A stretch of 64,000 nt of DNA from Bradyrhizobium sp. CSA112 (GCF_029051645.1 NZ_JAACFS010000011.1:124001-188000), one strand, 5' to 3'. Numbered from the stretch's first letter, positions 17,601 to 27,887 are shown. Numbers and translations: made by a program. Notes: generated from the sequence alone by a model not told the origin.

Positions 17601-18039
17601 TGCAACAGGCGCGGAGCTCATGCGGCCATATGGACTCATGTTGCTCGCCGAGACTGTTGCGGCAGCCGGCGATGCGCAGCATGCACTTCATCTGCTCGAT
17701 GAAGTCGCGGTGACCATATCGACGAACAAGACGTTATTCTGCGAACCGGAATTACATAGACTCCGAGGCGAATTTTTCCTTGCTGGAAATCGCGGGAATC
17801 CAAAGGCTCTCGATCTTATCCGAAGAGCTGCTGATCTCGCGCGCGAGATGGGTGCTCAGGCGCTGGAATTGCGCGCGCTACTCAGCTTGGCGTCGTCTAT
17901 ACAGGGCGCTGAACGCGCTGCTACCTTGGAGAGACTAGGCCGGCTCTACGGCCAAATGACCGAGGGATTGGGCACTGCAGATATGATTTCGGCGGCAAGT
18001 CTGCTTAGTCAGACAACGGGACAGAATACGAACGCCTGA
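14695..18039 (+). CDS. Zinc-ribbon / class III cyclase / AAA ATPase / TPR regulator
   Basis: The protein has 1114 residues. Two N-terminal zinc ribbons (CPSCGRSNPETARFCSQCG; CEACG...FCGGCG) precede a class III cyclase domain at about 80-265. That domain keeps FIDMIGS and YIGDGLLVCFG, but Arg replaces the purine-selecting Lys (TIIRYIGD), so normal cyclase activity is doubtful. An AAA/STAND-type ATPase follows, with Walker A AEAGAGKTRL near 305 and Walker B TVEDLHWAD near 430. The C-terminal 450 residues are TPR-like helical repeats. Such giant proteins are common in Bradyrhizobium, and their role is largely unknown. It is transcribed divergently from the radical SAM unit. Confidence 0.82.
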   Translation: MQCPSCGRSNPETARFCSQCGARLHLVCEACGFESPAGSRFCGGCGAPLSDPLDVQRLDHSTSTGTPGTANSDQRPERRQVTALFIDMIGSTDLSVQLDEEEFRDLIFSYRDTCANAVRRFDGTIIRYIGDGLLVCFGFPVAHEDDPVRAVRAALSLLNDMRQLNSRESSSKPLIHVRMGMHTGIVIAGDLRSSGTFETMGILGDTPNIASRLQQMAPPDTLVISETTARLVGNLFELQSLGSHQIRGTQGAANLYQVIAERLDFGRDTLRAVHPMVGRGQELALLQDRFTQTINGEGQLVLIAAEAGAGKTRLVREFKEALAGAKVSSVTCYCSAYNQSSALYPIIELIRRALRLDSLGTVEDKLASIAEAFSGLESVTPDAVELIAELLELPVSSSKRELAPSQRRELLLDVLTHWLLRQSEQLPVLFTVEDLHWADASTSSLLARLIQRISVRKVMAIFTFRPEFKAEWMLEAQGTRLGLRRLSPIEARTLVKQTVGAATLPTDVIELIVTKTGGIPLFIEELTKTVLEGNVSASSEDDLRLASAVDSIPSTLRGSLAARLDRLKVAKPLAQIAATFGRVFDGEVLSAVTGESEMELRDRLAELLREDFLQQHGILGQAKYSFRHALIQDAAYDSLLKSERQALHRKIAEVLSSRFPAVVAATPEVVAQHYAAANLIEPAILHWEAAGKKAAERSANVEAASHFASALAALRRLPDTVERARRELSLEIDRGSQLLATKGNAAPEVETVFSRACELSERLGEHHMLFRALYGLMMFCIVRGQLEKARTLGMRLVEQAELANDRDLLLQAKRPLGLTLFYLGQFAVAKATLEEALRLYDPDRHHHHRFEYGSDPAVLAQCNLAWTEWFMGLADSAVADSAQAIDRAVQLDHPHSLGFALSFEASIRQARGEPVEALEAAERAINVGRKYRFPYWSAWGQMLRGWAVGKLGDLREGAAEIEQGLADYRATGAELMRPYGLMLLAETVAAAGDAQHALHLLDEVAVTISTNKTLFCEPELHRLRGEFFLAGNRGNPKALDLIRRAADLAREMGAQALELRALLSLASSIQGAERAATLERLGRLYGQMTEGLGTADMISAASLLSQTTGQNTNA

Positions 18040-18180
18040 TCCGAGGCTCGAAGAACAGCACTCCACACAGGCATGATCGCCCCTAACTCAGGCGACGAAG
18101 GCAAAATAACCATTGGGCGCCTTTCGGACATGGCCATAACAAGGTCGATCCACTTCCATTACTCCAAATAGAAATCCCCG

Positions 18181-19482
18181 ATGCCTCTCCCCTTCTTCTA
18201 CGGCTGGCTGATCGTTGCGGTGACGTTTGTCACCATGGCGATCGGCGTCAATGCCAGGACGGCGTTCTCGCTGTTCTTTCCGCCTGTTATCGGTGAGTTC
18301 GGATGGGATCGCGGCGTTACCGCGGGCGCGTTTTCGTTCGGCTTTGTGGTTTCGGCGGGCGTCAGTCCGCTGATAGGGCGCATGATGGATCGCTTCGGGC
18401 CGCGCGGGGTGATGCAGCTTGGTGTCGCGCTGATGGGCGGCGGGCTGTTGCTCGCGCCGCTGACGACGCAGCCCTGGCACCTCTATCTCACCATCGGCGT
18501 GTTGGTCGGGGCGGGGAGTGTGTGTCTCGGCTATTCCGGCCAATCGCTGTTTCTGCCGAACTGGTTCATTCGCCGCCGTGGGCTCGCCATGGGGCTCGCC
18601 TTTGCCGGCGTCGGCATCGGCTCGGTGACCCTGCTGCCGTGGGTGCAGCATATGATCGAGCAGACCGGCTGGCGCACCGCCTGCACCGCGATGGGCATTC
18701 TGGTGCTCGCGGTGCTCGCGCCGATCAATCTCCTGCTGCGCAAGCGCCCCGAGGATATCGGGCTATTGCCGGATGGCGACGCAGCGCCGTCGGCGACATC
18801 GGCCGCACCTCGCTCGAACGTCGTCGATCCCGCGTGGGCCAATACCGACTGGACGCTGCGCCGGGCGTTGCGTACCGCGCGATTCTGGTGGATCTCGCTC
18901 GGTTACTTCTGTGGCCTGTACATCTGGTATGCGGTGCAGGTGCACCAGACCAAGTTCCTGCTCGACGTCGGTTTCAGCGCGAACGTGGCGGTGTGGGCGC
19001 TCGGCGTCGTCAGCCTGCTCGGCATTCCCGGCCAGATCTGGCTCGGACATCTCTCCGACCGTATCGGGCGCGAATGGATCTGGGCGATCAGTTGCGCCGG
19101 CTTTGCGATCTGCTTTGCGGCGCTGATCGCCTTGAAATTCGCGCCGGTGTTGCCGCTGGTTTATCTCATGATCTTCACGCAGGGCGCCCTCGGCTATGGC
19201 CTGACGTCGATCATGGGCGCGGTGGTGCTGGAGATCTTTCAGGGCAAGCAATATGGCAGCATCTTCGGCACCATTATGCTGGCGGCGCTGGCCGGAGGCG
19301 CTGCAGGCCCGTGGGCGACCGGGCTGCTCTACGATCTGTCAGGCAGCTACACGTCGGCCTTTGCGATCGGGATTGCCGTCAGCATCCTGTCGGCGGTGGC
19401 GATCTGGCGAGCCTCGCCGCGCAAGGTGAGGGCGGTCGCGGGACAAATGCACAAGCGCCAAATCAAGCGGGAGGCGGGCTAG
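18181..19482 (+). CDS. MFS transporter (oxalate/monocarboxylate-type)
   Basis: The protein has 433 residues with 12 predicted helices. Its N-terminus, FFYGWLIVAVTFVTMAIGVNAR, the loop DRFGPRGVMQLG between helices 2 and 3, and HLSDRIGREW in the second half are typical of the MFS group close to OFA/MCT carriers. A variable central cytoplasmic loop (residues about 195-225) is rich in Ala and Ser. It starts 141 bases after the giant regulator gene and is convergent with the TetR gene that follows. Substrate: probably an organic acid, inferred from the group only. Confidence 0.8.
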   Translation: MPLPFFYGWLIVAVTFVTMAIGVNARTAFSLFFPPVIGEFGWDRGVTAGAFSFGFVVSAGVSPLIGRMMDRFGPRGVMQLGVALMGGGLLLAPLTTQPWHLYLTIGVLVGAGSVCLGYSGQSLFLPNWFIRRRGLAMGLAFAGVGIGSVTLLPWVQHMIEQTGWRTACTAMGILVLAVLAPINLLLRKRPEDIGLLPDGDAAPSATSAAPRSNVVDPAWANTDWTLRRALRTARFWWISLGYFCGLYIWYAVQVHQTKFLLDVGFSANVAVWALGVVSLLGIPGQIWLGHLSDRIGREWIWAISCAGFAICFAALIALKFAPVLPLVYLMIFTQGALGYGLTSIMGAVVLEIFQGKQYGSIFGTIMLAALAGGAAGPWATGLLYDLSGSYTSAFAIGIAVSILSAVAIWRASPRKVRAVAGQMHKRQIKREAG

Positions 19483-19558
19483 CTGCCGCAATTGCACCGC
19501 GCTCGATCGCGGCTCATCGAGCGCGCTCTGCAATGTCGAACGGTTTCGACAGCACGCC

Positions 19559-20170
19559 TCAGGCCGATGAAATTCCCATCGCCCTCTGCAGATCGCCGAT
19601 GGCGCGAAAAAAGCTGTCGGGCGATGTGGTCTCGGGATCGATCAGGCGGTGCAGGCGGAAGCCGTCCTCCAGCGCCAGCACCAGCGCGCCGGCCCATGTC
19701 GGATTGAGAATTGTCGTTCTGCCGGCGTTCCTGGCCGTGGTCTCGATGATGTCGGTGACCAGTTTTCGCCGGGCGCGCAGCCGCTTGGCGAGTTCAGGCC
19801 GGCGCTTTTCAGCGCGCGCCACGAACAGGATCATTTCCATATGCAGCAGAGGAGAGCGGCCGAGCGGGTCCTGCTGGCTGCGATCCATGGTCTTCAATGC
19901 ATCGATGAAGTCCGCAAGGTTCTTGTGCCTGTCGAGCAGTTCGCGGATGCGCCCGATGGATTGCTCGACGTGATCCTCGAGCATCGCGATGATCAGTTCG
20001 TCCTTGCTTTTGAAGTTTGAATAGAACGCCCCGCGCGTGAAGCTGGCTGCCGCCGCAATCGCCTCGATGCTGGCGCCGCCGATTCCCTGTTCCTCGAACA
20101 CGCGGGCCGCCGCTTCGAACAGCCTTTCGCGGGTATCGTCCCTTGTGGGTCTCGTTCGCACTCTTGACAT
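19559..20170 (-). CDS. TetR-family repressor, divergent from the P450 gene
   Basis: The protein has 203 residues. The HTH is at about residues 12-58 (TRERLFEAAARVFEEQG, IEAIAAAASFTRGAFYSNFKSKDELI), the TetR_N pattern. The C-terminal ligand domain has no group that I can name. The gene is divergent from the cytochrome P450 gene, with a nearly perfect operator between them (20194-20219). Autoregulation and control of the P450 gene, relieved by a small hydrophobic ligand, is the obvious model. Confidence 0.87.
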   Translation of the reverse strand: MSRVRTRPTRDDTRERLFEAAARVFEEQGIGGASIEAIAAAASFTRGAFYSNFKSKDELIIAMLEDHVEQSIGRIRELLDRHKNLADFIDALKTMDRSQQDPLGRSPLLHMEMILFVARAEKRRPELAKRLRARRKLVTDIIETTARNAGRTTILNPTWAGALVLALEDGFRLHRLIDPETTSPDSFFRAIGDLQRAMGISSA

Positions 20171-20193
20171 CCGCCCAGTTTAGGCGAGAATGC

Positions 20194-20219
20194 AACTCAA
20201 TACAATAATGTATCGAGTT
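20194..20219. promoter_or_regulatory. TetR-type operator
   Basis: An inverted repeat AACTCAATACA-ATAA-TGTATCGAGTT has 11-base arms with one mismatch and a four-base centre. It lies 24 bases before the TetR start and 60 bases before the P450 start, where binding would block both divergent promoters. The size and AT-rich half sites fit TetR dimers. Confidence 0.72.
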
Positions 20220-20278
20220 TCCGATCGATGGCCGGGGGGAACGCGCTGAGCTGCGCATAGCAACCAGTTGAGGTCACC

Positions 20279-21511
<1,233 letters not shown>

Positions 21512-21548
21512 CCGCCTCGCGGCAGTTTTTAGTCCCGGCTCCGGCCAT

Positions 21549-21648
21549 AGCGTTTTCCAGCGAAGTGGATCCCGGTTCGCGTAAAGAAAACGCGTCAAAA
21601 CACAAACCTAGAGCCCCGGTTCTGATTAAATCAGAACCGGGGCTCTAG
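21549..21648. repeat. Dispersed intergenic repeat ending in a perfect palindrome
   Basis: The element starts AGCGTTTTCCAGCGAAGTGG, continues through GAAAACGCGTCAAAACACAAAC, and ends with a perfect palindrome of two 20-base arms around one A (21608-21648). I recognise this wording as a common intergenic repeat of Bradyrhizobium and Rhodopseudomonas genomes; this is memory, not a search. The palindrome can also stop transcription from the P450 gene. Confidence 0.65.
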
Positions 21649-21782
21649 TTGGAGAGCCGGGCGGGGCGCCTGTCAGTATGCCACTGTGACTTCGCCACAC
21701 TTCTCTCTATATTCCGGGCTGCTCCGGGGCCGGGTTCGGCGTAGCGCGGCCTGCGCGCCGGGGCGGTTCAAGGGGAGACACC

Positions 21783-24700
21783 GTGCAGACGACACTGCTC
21801 GGCCTGGCAATCGCCTTCATCATTGCATTGATTGCCGCGCTCGTCGGGCCGTATTTTATTGACTGGAACCAGTTCCGGCCGCAATTCGAAGCCGAGGCGA
21901 CGCGGATCATCGGCGCGCCGGTTCGGGTCGGCGGCAAGCTGGACGCGCGGCTGTTGCCCGCGCCGTCGCTGCAACTGCGCTCGGTCGCGGTCGGCGGCGC
22001 CAACGATCTCGGCAAGGTTCGCGCCGATAAGATCGACGTGGAATTCAGCCTGGGCTCGCTGATGCGCGGCGAGGTGCGCGCGACCGAATTGACGATCAAC
22101 GGCATGTCGCTCGATCTCGGGCTCGACGCCAAGGGGCGGATCGATTGGCCGGCATCGACCGGGACGGTCAATCTGGGGTCGCTGGCGATCGATCGGCTCA
22201 ATCTCACCGGCCGCATCGCCCTGCATGATGCGGCCAGCCGCTCTACGCTCGAACTGAACGACATCGCTTTCAGCGGCGACGTGCGTTCGCTGGCCGGCTC
22301 GGTCCGTGGCGACGGCAACTTCATGCTGCAGGGCACGCGCTATCCGTTTCGCATCTTCTCGGGGCAGGGCCCCGACGGCAACGGCACCCGCGTTCACCTC
22401 AATATCGATCCGGGCCAGCGCGCGCTCGCAATCGATCTCGACGGCGTCTTGAATTTCGACGCCCGCGTGCCGCGCTTCGACGGCGCGATAACGCTCGTCG
22501 CTCCTCCCGGCCAGAAGGGTAAGGGCAACGATCCACCGTGGCGTATCGCGGCGAAGGTTAAAACCGATTATTCGGCGGGGCGCCTCGAACAGGTCGAGGT
22601 GACCTACGGCCCTGAGGAGCGCGCGCTGAAACTTTCAGGCAGCGGCGACATCCGTTTCGGTGCAACGCCGCTATTGCGCGCGGCGCTGTCGGCGCGTCAG
22701 CTCGACGCCGACAGGTTCGTCGCCAAAGAAAACAGCAAGGAAAATACGACGGACAACTCCCCTGAACCGGCGCGCGCGCTGCCGGCGCTGCGGGCGCTCA
22801 CGTCCGTCACTCCGCATTTGCCGATCCCCGCGCAAATCGAGCTCGCTTCCGAGCAGGTCATGCTGGGCGGACGCCCATTGCAGGACATCGCCGCCGAGCT
22901 GGAAGGCGATGCCAAATCCTGGCGCATCCACAGGCTTGAGTTCCGCGCGCCCGGCGCGACGAAGGTTTCGCTCAGCGAGGCCACTGCGAAGAGCGTTGCG
23001 CCGGATCGGTTCAGAGCCGCGCTCAGCGTCGAATCCTCGGACCCCGAGGCGCTGCTGACCTGGCTGCAGGGCCGCGGCGAGACCGCCTATCGCAGCCAGA
23101 AGCCGCTTCGCCTGCGCGGCGACATCACCGTGGCGCCCGAAGGTTTTGCCATCGACGCCATGAAGGCCGATATCGAAGGCGGCACGGTGGAAGGGCGGGT
23201 GGTGATGTCGCACCGGCAGGCGGATCGCGGCTCCCGGGTCGATGCGGAACTGAAGGCGGCGCGTCTCGATCTCGATGCCGCCACGGCCTTTGTGCGGTCG
23301 CTGGCGGGACCGCAAGGCGAGTGGCCGGATGAGGGAAAGCTTTCGCTCGACGTCGGCCGGGCCATGTCCTCCGGCCAGGAGCTTAGTCCGCTGCTCGCCA
23401 GACTGGCCTACTCGCCGACGAAGCTGGCGCTTGAGCAGTTGAAGATCGGGCAGTTTGAGAACGTGACGCTGGATGGCGCGGGCAATTTCGACCGCGTCAA
23501 CGCGACCGGATGGTTTGCGCTCAACTCGAGCGCTGCCTCGCTCGGTCGGTTGAACAGCCTGATCGTGCCTTTTTCACCGGCGCTGGCCGCGCGGCTCAAT
23601 GCAATGGGGAACAGCCCGGGACCGGCGCGCCTGAAACTGGCGCTCGATCTCAACCGGAATGGCGGGTCCGATCGCCTCCAGGCGCGCGCCACGGCCGATC
23701 TCGACTCCCCGCAGCTCAAGGGCGTCACCACAATCACCGCAAGACCAGCCGTCGCGGCAGTCCAGGGCATCGATCTCGCCACGCTCCAGCACAGCGAAGT
23801 TGGGATCGAGTCGAAATTGTCGTCCGAGCAAGGCCGCGCGCTGCTGGCGTTGCTCGGGCTCGATCGCGCCGTCACGGCGGGCGACGGCCCGGCGCGATTC
23901 GAGGGCACAGCGACGGGCGCGTGGGGCGCGCCGTTGCGGCTCAAGGCCAAGATCTCGGGAACGGGACTCGATGCCGAAGCAGAAGGCTCCGCTGAACCTT
24001 GGGCGCAGGAGGCCAAGGCCAGTCTCTCCTTAAAAGTTCGCAGCGCCGATTTCGGGCCGCTGCTCGACCTCAAGCCGGCGGATACGCTGGCGCAGAATAT
24101 CGGCCTGTCTTCGCGCGTGTCGCTGGCCGGCAACAGGCTGACCTTCGACGATCTCGACAGCAGCATCGGCGGCTCGCGCCTGCGCGGCCGCGTGGCGGTG
24201 ACGCTTGGCGAGGAAAAGGACATCGAGGGTGAAATCGGCGCCGAGCAACTCGCGCTGGCGCCGGCCTTTGCCTTGGCGCTCGGCGCTGCCGGACACGATG
24301 CGGCCGAGCCGCTCGGCACCGGGCTCGCAAAGGGATGGCGCGGCAGAATCGCGTTTCAGGCGTTGCGCGGCCTGCTGCCGGGCGGAAGCGAATTGCAGCC
24401 GGTGAGCGGGATCGTCAAGAGCGACGGCCGGTCGCTGACCTTCGATGCCATCAAAGGCAAGATCGGCGGCGGCGATGTCGCCGCAATTGTCGATGTGAGG
24501 CCGGGCGCGAACGGAATTGCGATGAACGCAAGCGTCCAGTTCTCCGACGTCGACGGCACGGCGCTTCGCTATCGCAACCTCGCGATGCCTGCCGGCCGCG
24601 CGTCGATGCAGATGACGCTGACGAGCCAGGGCCGCAGCGCCTCGGCGCTGGCGGGCGCGCTGGCCGGCAGCGGAACGCTGACGCTGGAGGCGGCCAGGAT

Positions 24701-25445
24701 CTCAGGCCTCGATCCGCGCGCCTTCGAGGTGGCGGTGCGCGCCAATGACAGCGGGCAGGCCAAGGACGACGTTCGATTGAAGCAGATCGTCGAATCCGCG
24801 TTGCCGGCCGGCGCGCTTGCGGTGCCTTCCGCGCAAATCCCGTTTACCGTCAGGGACGGCCGGCTTCGTGTCGGAGCCACGACGCTGGACGGAAATGGTG
24901 TGCGGGCCACCGTTTCCGGCGGCTACGATATTGCCGCCGATCAGGCCGATATCCGCGCCGCGCTTTCCTTGACAATGACGACCGGGCGCCCGGAGATTCA
25001 ACTGCTTGCCGTGGGCACGCCCGACGCGCTCAGCCGCAGCGTCGATGTTGCCCCACTATCTTCGTGGCTGGCGGTGCGCGCGATCGATCACGAAACCCGA
25101 AGGCTCGATGCCATCGAACGCGGCGAGCCGCCGCCGCCGATGCCGCCGCCGATCGTACTGCCCGCGGATGGACAATTGCCGATCCCGGAGGCGACGGCAC
25201 CGACCGCGCCGGTGATCCAGCCCAAGGGTGGCCGCGACCCGCGGCGGCCTCCGGCGAAGAAGACGACAGCGCCGCGTCCGCCCGTCGTCAATGCGCCGCC
25301 TGCGCCCGTCGCCGGCCAGCCGCAGGTCGCGCCGCTGCCGCCGCCGATCGACGTGAGGCCCGCACCGGGCGCTGCCAGGCCGAAGCCACGTCCGCCGCTT
25401 GCGCTGACGCCGCAAGTCGCCAATCCGCCGCAGCGGTCCAATTAA
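21783..25445 (+). CDS. AsmA-family inner-membrane-anchored periplasmic protein
   Basis: The protein has 1220 residues and a GTG start at 21783 with GGGGAG upstream. An N-terminal membrane anchor (residues about 4-24, GLAIAFIIALIAALVGPYF) is followed at once by DWNQFRPQFEAEATRIIGAPVRVGGKLDARLLPAPSL in outline, the AsmA start pattern. Long beta-rich repeats with LEQLKIG- and GGSRLRGRV-like strands follow, ending in the AsmA_2 region (LRVGATTLDGNG, RAALSLTM). The last 120 residues are Pro/Arg-rich and disordered. AsmA-like proteins are thought to bridge the periplasm and move phospholipids to the outer membrane. The stop overlaps the convergent ABC-F gene by four bases. Confidence 0.85.
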   Translation: MQTTLLGLAIAFIIALIAALVGPYFIDWNQFRPQFEAEATRIIGAPVRVGGKLDARLLPAPSLQLRSVAVGGANDLGKVRADKIDVEFSLGSLMRGEVRATELTINGMSLDLGLDAKGRIDWPASTGTVNLGSLAIDRLNLTGRIALHDAASRSTLELNDIAFSGDVRSLAGSVRGDGNFMLQGTRYPFRIFSGQGPDGNGTRVHLNIDPGQRALAIDLDGVLNFDARVPRFDGAITLVAPPGQKGKGNDPPWRIAAKVKTDYSAGRLEQVEVTYGPEERALKLSGSGDIRFGATPLLRAALSARQLDADRFVAKENSKENTTDNSPEPARALPALRALTSVTPHLPIPAQIELASEQVMLGGRPLQDIAAELEGDAKSWRIHRLEFRAPGATKVSLSEATAKSVAPDRFRAALSVESSDPEALLTWLQGRGETAYRSQKPLRLRGDITVAPEGFAIDAMKADIEGGTVEGRVVMSHRQADRGSRVDAELKAARLDLDAATAFVRSLAGPQGEWPDEGKLSLDVGRAMSSGQELSPLLARLAYSPTKLALEQLKIGQFENVTLDGAGNFDRVNATGWFALNSSAASLGRLNSLIVPFSPALAARLNAMGNSPGPARLKLALDLNRNGGSDRLQARATADLDSPQLKGVTTITARPAVAAVQGIDLATLQHSEVGIESKLSSEQGRALLALLGLDRAVTAGDGPARFEGTATGAWGAPLRLKAKISGTGLDAEAEGSAEPWAQEAKASLSLKVRSADFGPLLDLKPADTLAQNIGLSSRVSLAGNRLTFDDLDSSIGGSRLRGRVAVTLGEEKDIEGEIGAEQLALAPAFALALGAAGHDAAEPLGTGLAKGWRGRIAFQALRGLLPGGSELQPVSGIVKSDGRSLTFDAIKGKIGGGDVAAIVDVRPGANGIAMNASVQFSDVDGTALRYRNLAMPAGRASMQMTLTSQGRSASALAGALAGSGTLTLEAARISGLDPRAFEVAVRANDSGQAKDDVRLKQIVESALPAGALAVPSAQIPFTVRDGRLRVGATTLDGNGVRATVSGGYDIAADQADIRAALSLTMTTGRPEIQLLAVGTPDALSRSVDVAPLSSWLAVRAIDHETRRLDAIERGEPPPPMPPPIVLPADGQLPIPEATAPTAPVIQPKGGRDPRRPPAKKTTAPRPPVVNAPPAPVAGQPQVAPLPPPIDVRPAPGAARPKPRPPLALTPQVANPPQRSN

Positions 25446-27019
25446 CCAAGCACGATCTCCCGCCCGATTCCGATCGCCCGCAAAAACGTCTCGTCGTGGC
25501 TGACCGCGATCAACGCGCCGTCGAATCCTTTCAGCGCATTTTCCAATTCCTCGATCGAGGCGAGATCGAGATGGTTGGTCGGCTCGTCCAGCAACAGGAG
25601 GAAGGGCGATTGCGGGCGCGCGAAGACGCAGGCGAGGCCGGCGCGCAGCCGCTCGCCGCCGCTGAGCGTGCCCGCGATCTGCAGCGCCGCCCGGTTACGG
25701 AACGCAAACCGCGCCAGCGCAGCGTGAGCCTCGTTGGCCAAGAGCTCCGGATTCAGCCGACGCAGATTGTCGAGAATGCTTTGCCCAGGATCGAGCAGGC
25801 CGACATGCTGATCGAGCACGGCAACGCGGTCGGTGAGGCGGCTGATGTCGCCGCTCGCAGGGTTCAATTCACCGGTGAGCAGGCGGAACAAGGTGGTCTT
25901 GCCGCTGCCGTTGGCGCCGCGGATGGCGATCCGCTCGGGTCCGCGAACGTCGAATGACAGCGGTCCGAACAGATGGCGCTCCCCGAAGGCCATCACCACG
26001 TCCTTCAACGCGATCAGTTCGCGGCTGCCGGGCAGATGGGTGCGCGGCAGATCGATCGAAAGCGGCGTCAGGACCTCGACCTGAGCCCTGGCCATTTCGA
26101 GCGCCTCGGCGCGCTCGCCGAGCAGCCGGCCGGCGAGCTGGCTTTCGCGCGCGGCGCTGTTCTCGGCGCGCTCCTTCTCGCGATCCATGAACATCTTGTC
26201 CTCGATGCCCTTGGCGCGCCAGGCGCGGCCGGCCTTGTCGCGGCGCGCCTTCTTTTCCCGCGCCTTCTGCAGGGCGCGTTCGGTATTGCGCAGCGCGTCC
26301 GAGGCGCGGTCGAGGTCATCAGCGGCGCGGACGCGGGCGGCCTCACGTGCTTCGGTAAACGCCGACCAACCGCCGCCGAATGTGGTGATGCCGATCGGCG
26401 TCAGCTCGACGATACGGTCGACGCGTTCCAGCAGCGCGCGGTCGTGGCTGGCGACGAGGACGCCGCCCCGCCAGCGTTCGAGCAACTGCGCCACCGCCTG
26501 CCGCCCGCAGGAGTCGAGATTGTTGGTCGGCTCGTCCAGCAGCAGCAGATCCGGCGCCTCGATCAGCAGGCGTGCCAGCGCGAGGCGCGTTCGTTCGCCG
26601 CCGCTTAAGGAGACGATCGGGCGATGCAGCGGCAACGACGGCAGTCCGGCTTCGATCAGCGCTGTCTGTATCCTGGTTTCCAGCGTCCAATCCGCCTCCG
26701 TCGTATCATCAAGCGATCCTTCGCCGCGTTCGAGCCGTCGCAGGCGGGCAAGATCGCCGGCAACGCCGAGCGCCTCAGTGACCGTCAGCCGTTCGTCGGT
26801 CAGTTGCGCGAGCATGCCGATCGAACCGATGCGTTGGAGCGATCCGCCTGCAGGTTCGACCTCGCCCGCGATCAGCCGAAGCAATGTAGATTTGCCGCAG
26901 CCGTTGCGGCCGACAAGTCCGGTGCGCTCGCGCCCCATGGCGAGCGTCAATCCATCGAACAGGGGGCGGCCGTCAGGCGTGACGAGGGAGATGGAATCCA
27001 GAACGAGAAAGGCAGGCAT
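25442..27019 (-). CDS. ABC-F family ATPase (ribosome-associated type)
   Basis: The protein has 525 residues with two ATP-binding cassettes in one chain and no membrane segment. Walker A motifs are GRNGCGKST and GANGSGKTT; signatures are SLSGGERTRLALARLL and LSGGERLRAGLACV; Walker B with catalytic Glu reads LLLLDEPTNNLD and LLLLDEPTNHLD. The charged interdomain linker (ALQKAREKKARRDKAGRAWR) is the P-site tRNA interaction region of the ABC-F class. It is in the translation-factor/antibiotic-protection class (EttA, Uup, YheS relatives), with the exact subgroup unresolved. It is convergent with the asmA-like gene, with overlapping stops. Confidence 0.87.
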   Translation of the reverse strand: MPAFLVLDSISLVTPDGRPLFDGLTLAMGRERTGLVGRNGCGKSTLLRLIAGEVEPAGGSLQRIGSIGMLAQLTDERLTVTEALGVAGDLARLRRLERGEGSLDDTTEADWTLETRIQTALIEAGLPSLPLHRPIVSLSGGERTRLALARLLIEAPDLLLLDEPTNNLDSCGRQAVAQLLERWRGGVLVASHDRALLERVDRIVELTPIGITTFGGGWSAFTEAREAARVRAADDLDRASDALRNTERALQKAREKKARRDKAGRAWRAKGIEDKMFMDREKERAENSAARESQLAGRLLGERAEALEMARAQVEVLTPLSIDLPRTHLPGSRELIALKDVVMAFGERHLFGPLSFDVRGPERIAIRGANGSGKTTLFRLLTGELNPASGDISRLTDRVAVLDQHVGLLDPGQSILDNLRRLNPELLANEAHAALARFAFRNRAALQIAGTLSGGERLRAGLACVFARPQSPFLLLLDEPTNHLDLASIEELENALKGFDGALIAVSHDETFLRAIGIGREIVLG

Positions 27020-27311
27020 GGAGAGCTTCCGAAAATGGACTGAGGTCGCAGGGCGCGGTCAGCTTTGCGATGTCCATTGCTCTCTCCAGGATTTCTCTGT
27101 GACGGTCTTCTTCAGTCGGCCGTTGTCGGGGTTCCGCCTGCGGTTTGCGGGGGAACTGCAACGATTATCAATTAGATACGGATTGCGGTCATCCGTCCAG
27201 CATGCCGCAAGGCGCATGTTTCCGCATGATCCGCCGGAATACTTCCCTCGCGGCGGGGTCTGTACCTGCGGCTGACATGGCTTCGCTCTCGCAGGAAAAC
27301 CGGAGGTTCGC

Positions 27312-27887
27312 ATGATGAAATCCGCAATCAAGCTCGCAACGCTGGCATTGTTTTCAATGGCTCTGATCGCTTCGCCTCCATCCGTTCCGGCCTTCGCCGC
27401 GGGAGGTGGCGGCGACCCGCCTTCGGCCGCCCCGCCGCCGCCGGACAGCAGATCCGCGCCCAAATCGACGTCCAAGAAGAAGAAGTCGACCAAGCAGTCG
27501 AGCGCCGACGATGCTGACTTCAGGCAGGGATACCGTGCCGCTCATGCGACGATCTATCAACGCAATGACTATGCTGCGGCCATCGAACAACTCAAGGCGC
27601 TCGGCCGCGACGACAACGCCGGCGTCGCCAATCTGATCGGCTATTCCTATCGCAAGCTCGGCGATTACAAGCTCTCGCAAGCCTGGTACGAGCGCGCGCT
27701 GAAGGCGGACCCGAACCACGTTCTGACGTGGCAGTATTACGGCCTGTGGCAGATCGAGCAGGGTAATCGCGACCAGGCATCCTATCATCTGACCCGGATC
27801 GCAGCGATTTGCGGGACGGGATGCGAGGAGTATCGGTCGTTGGCCGCGGCGCTGGAAAAACCGCCCGGCACCGGGCTTGTTTACTGA
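27312..27887 (+). CDS. Secreted TPR-repeat protein
   Basis: The precursor has 191 residues. A signal peptide (hydrophobic to about residue 29, PAFA) is followed by a Gly/Pro/Lys-rich linker (residues 30-70, with a KKKKSTK patch). Two TPR-like units follow: AHATIYQRNDYAAAIEQLKAL and YSYRKLGDYKLSQAWYERALKADPNHV, and a third helix pair. Two Cys near the end (ICGTGCEEY) may form a disulfide. A role as periplasmic scaffold is inferred. It stands alone between two minus-strand gene blocks. Confidence 0.75.
   Translation: MMKSAIKLATLALFSMALIASPPSVPAFAAGGGGDPPSAAPPPPDSRSAPKSTSKKKKSTKQSSADDADFRQGYRAAHATIYQRNDYAAAIEQLKALGRDDNAGVANLIGYSYRKLGDYKLSQAWYERALKADPNHVLTWQYYGLWQIEQGNRDQASYHLTRIAAICGTGCEEYRSLAAALEKPPGTGLVY

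Noticed and set aside
18303..19973. A 556-codon plus-strand frame over the MFS and TetR genes
   Set aside because: It runs out of frame through two clear genes on opposite strands and has shadow composition.
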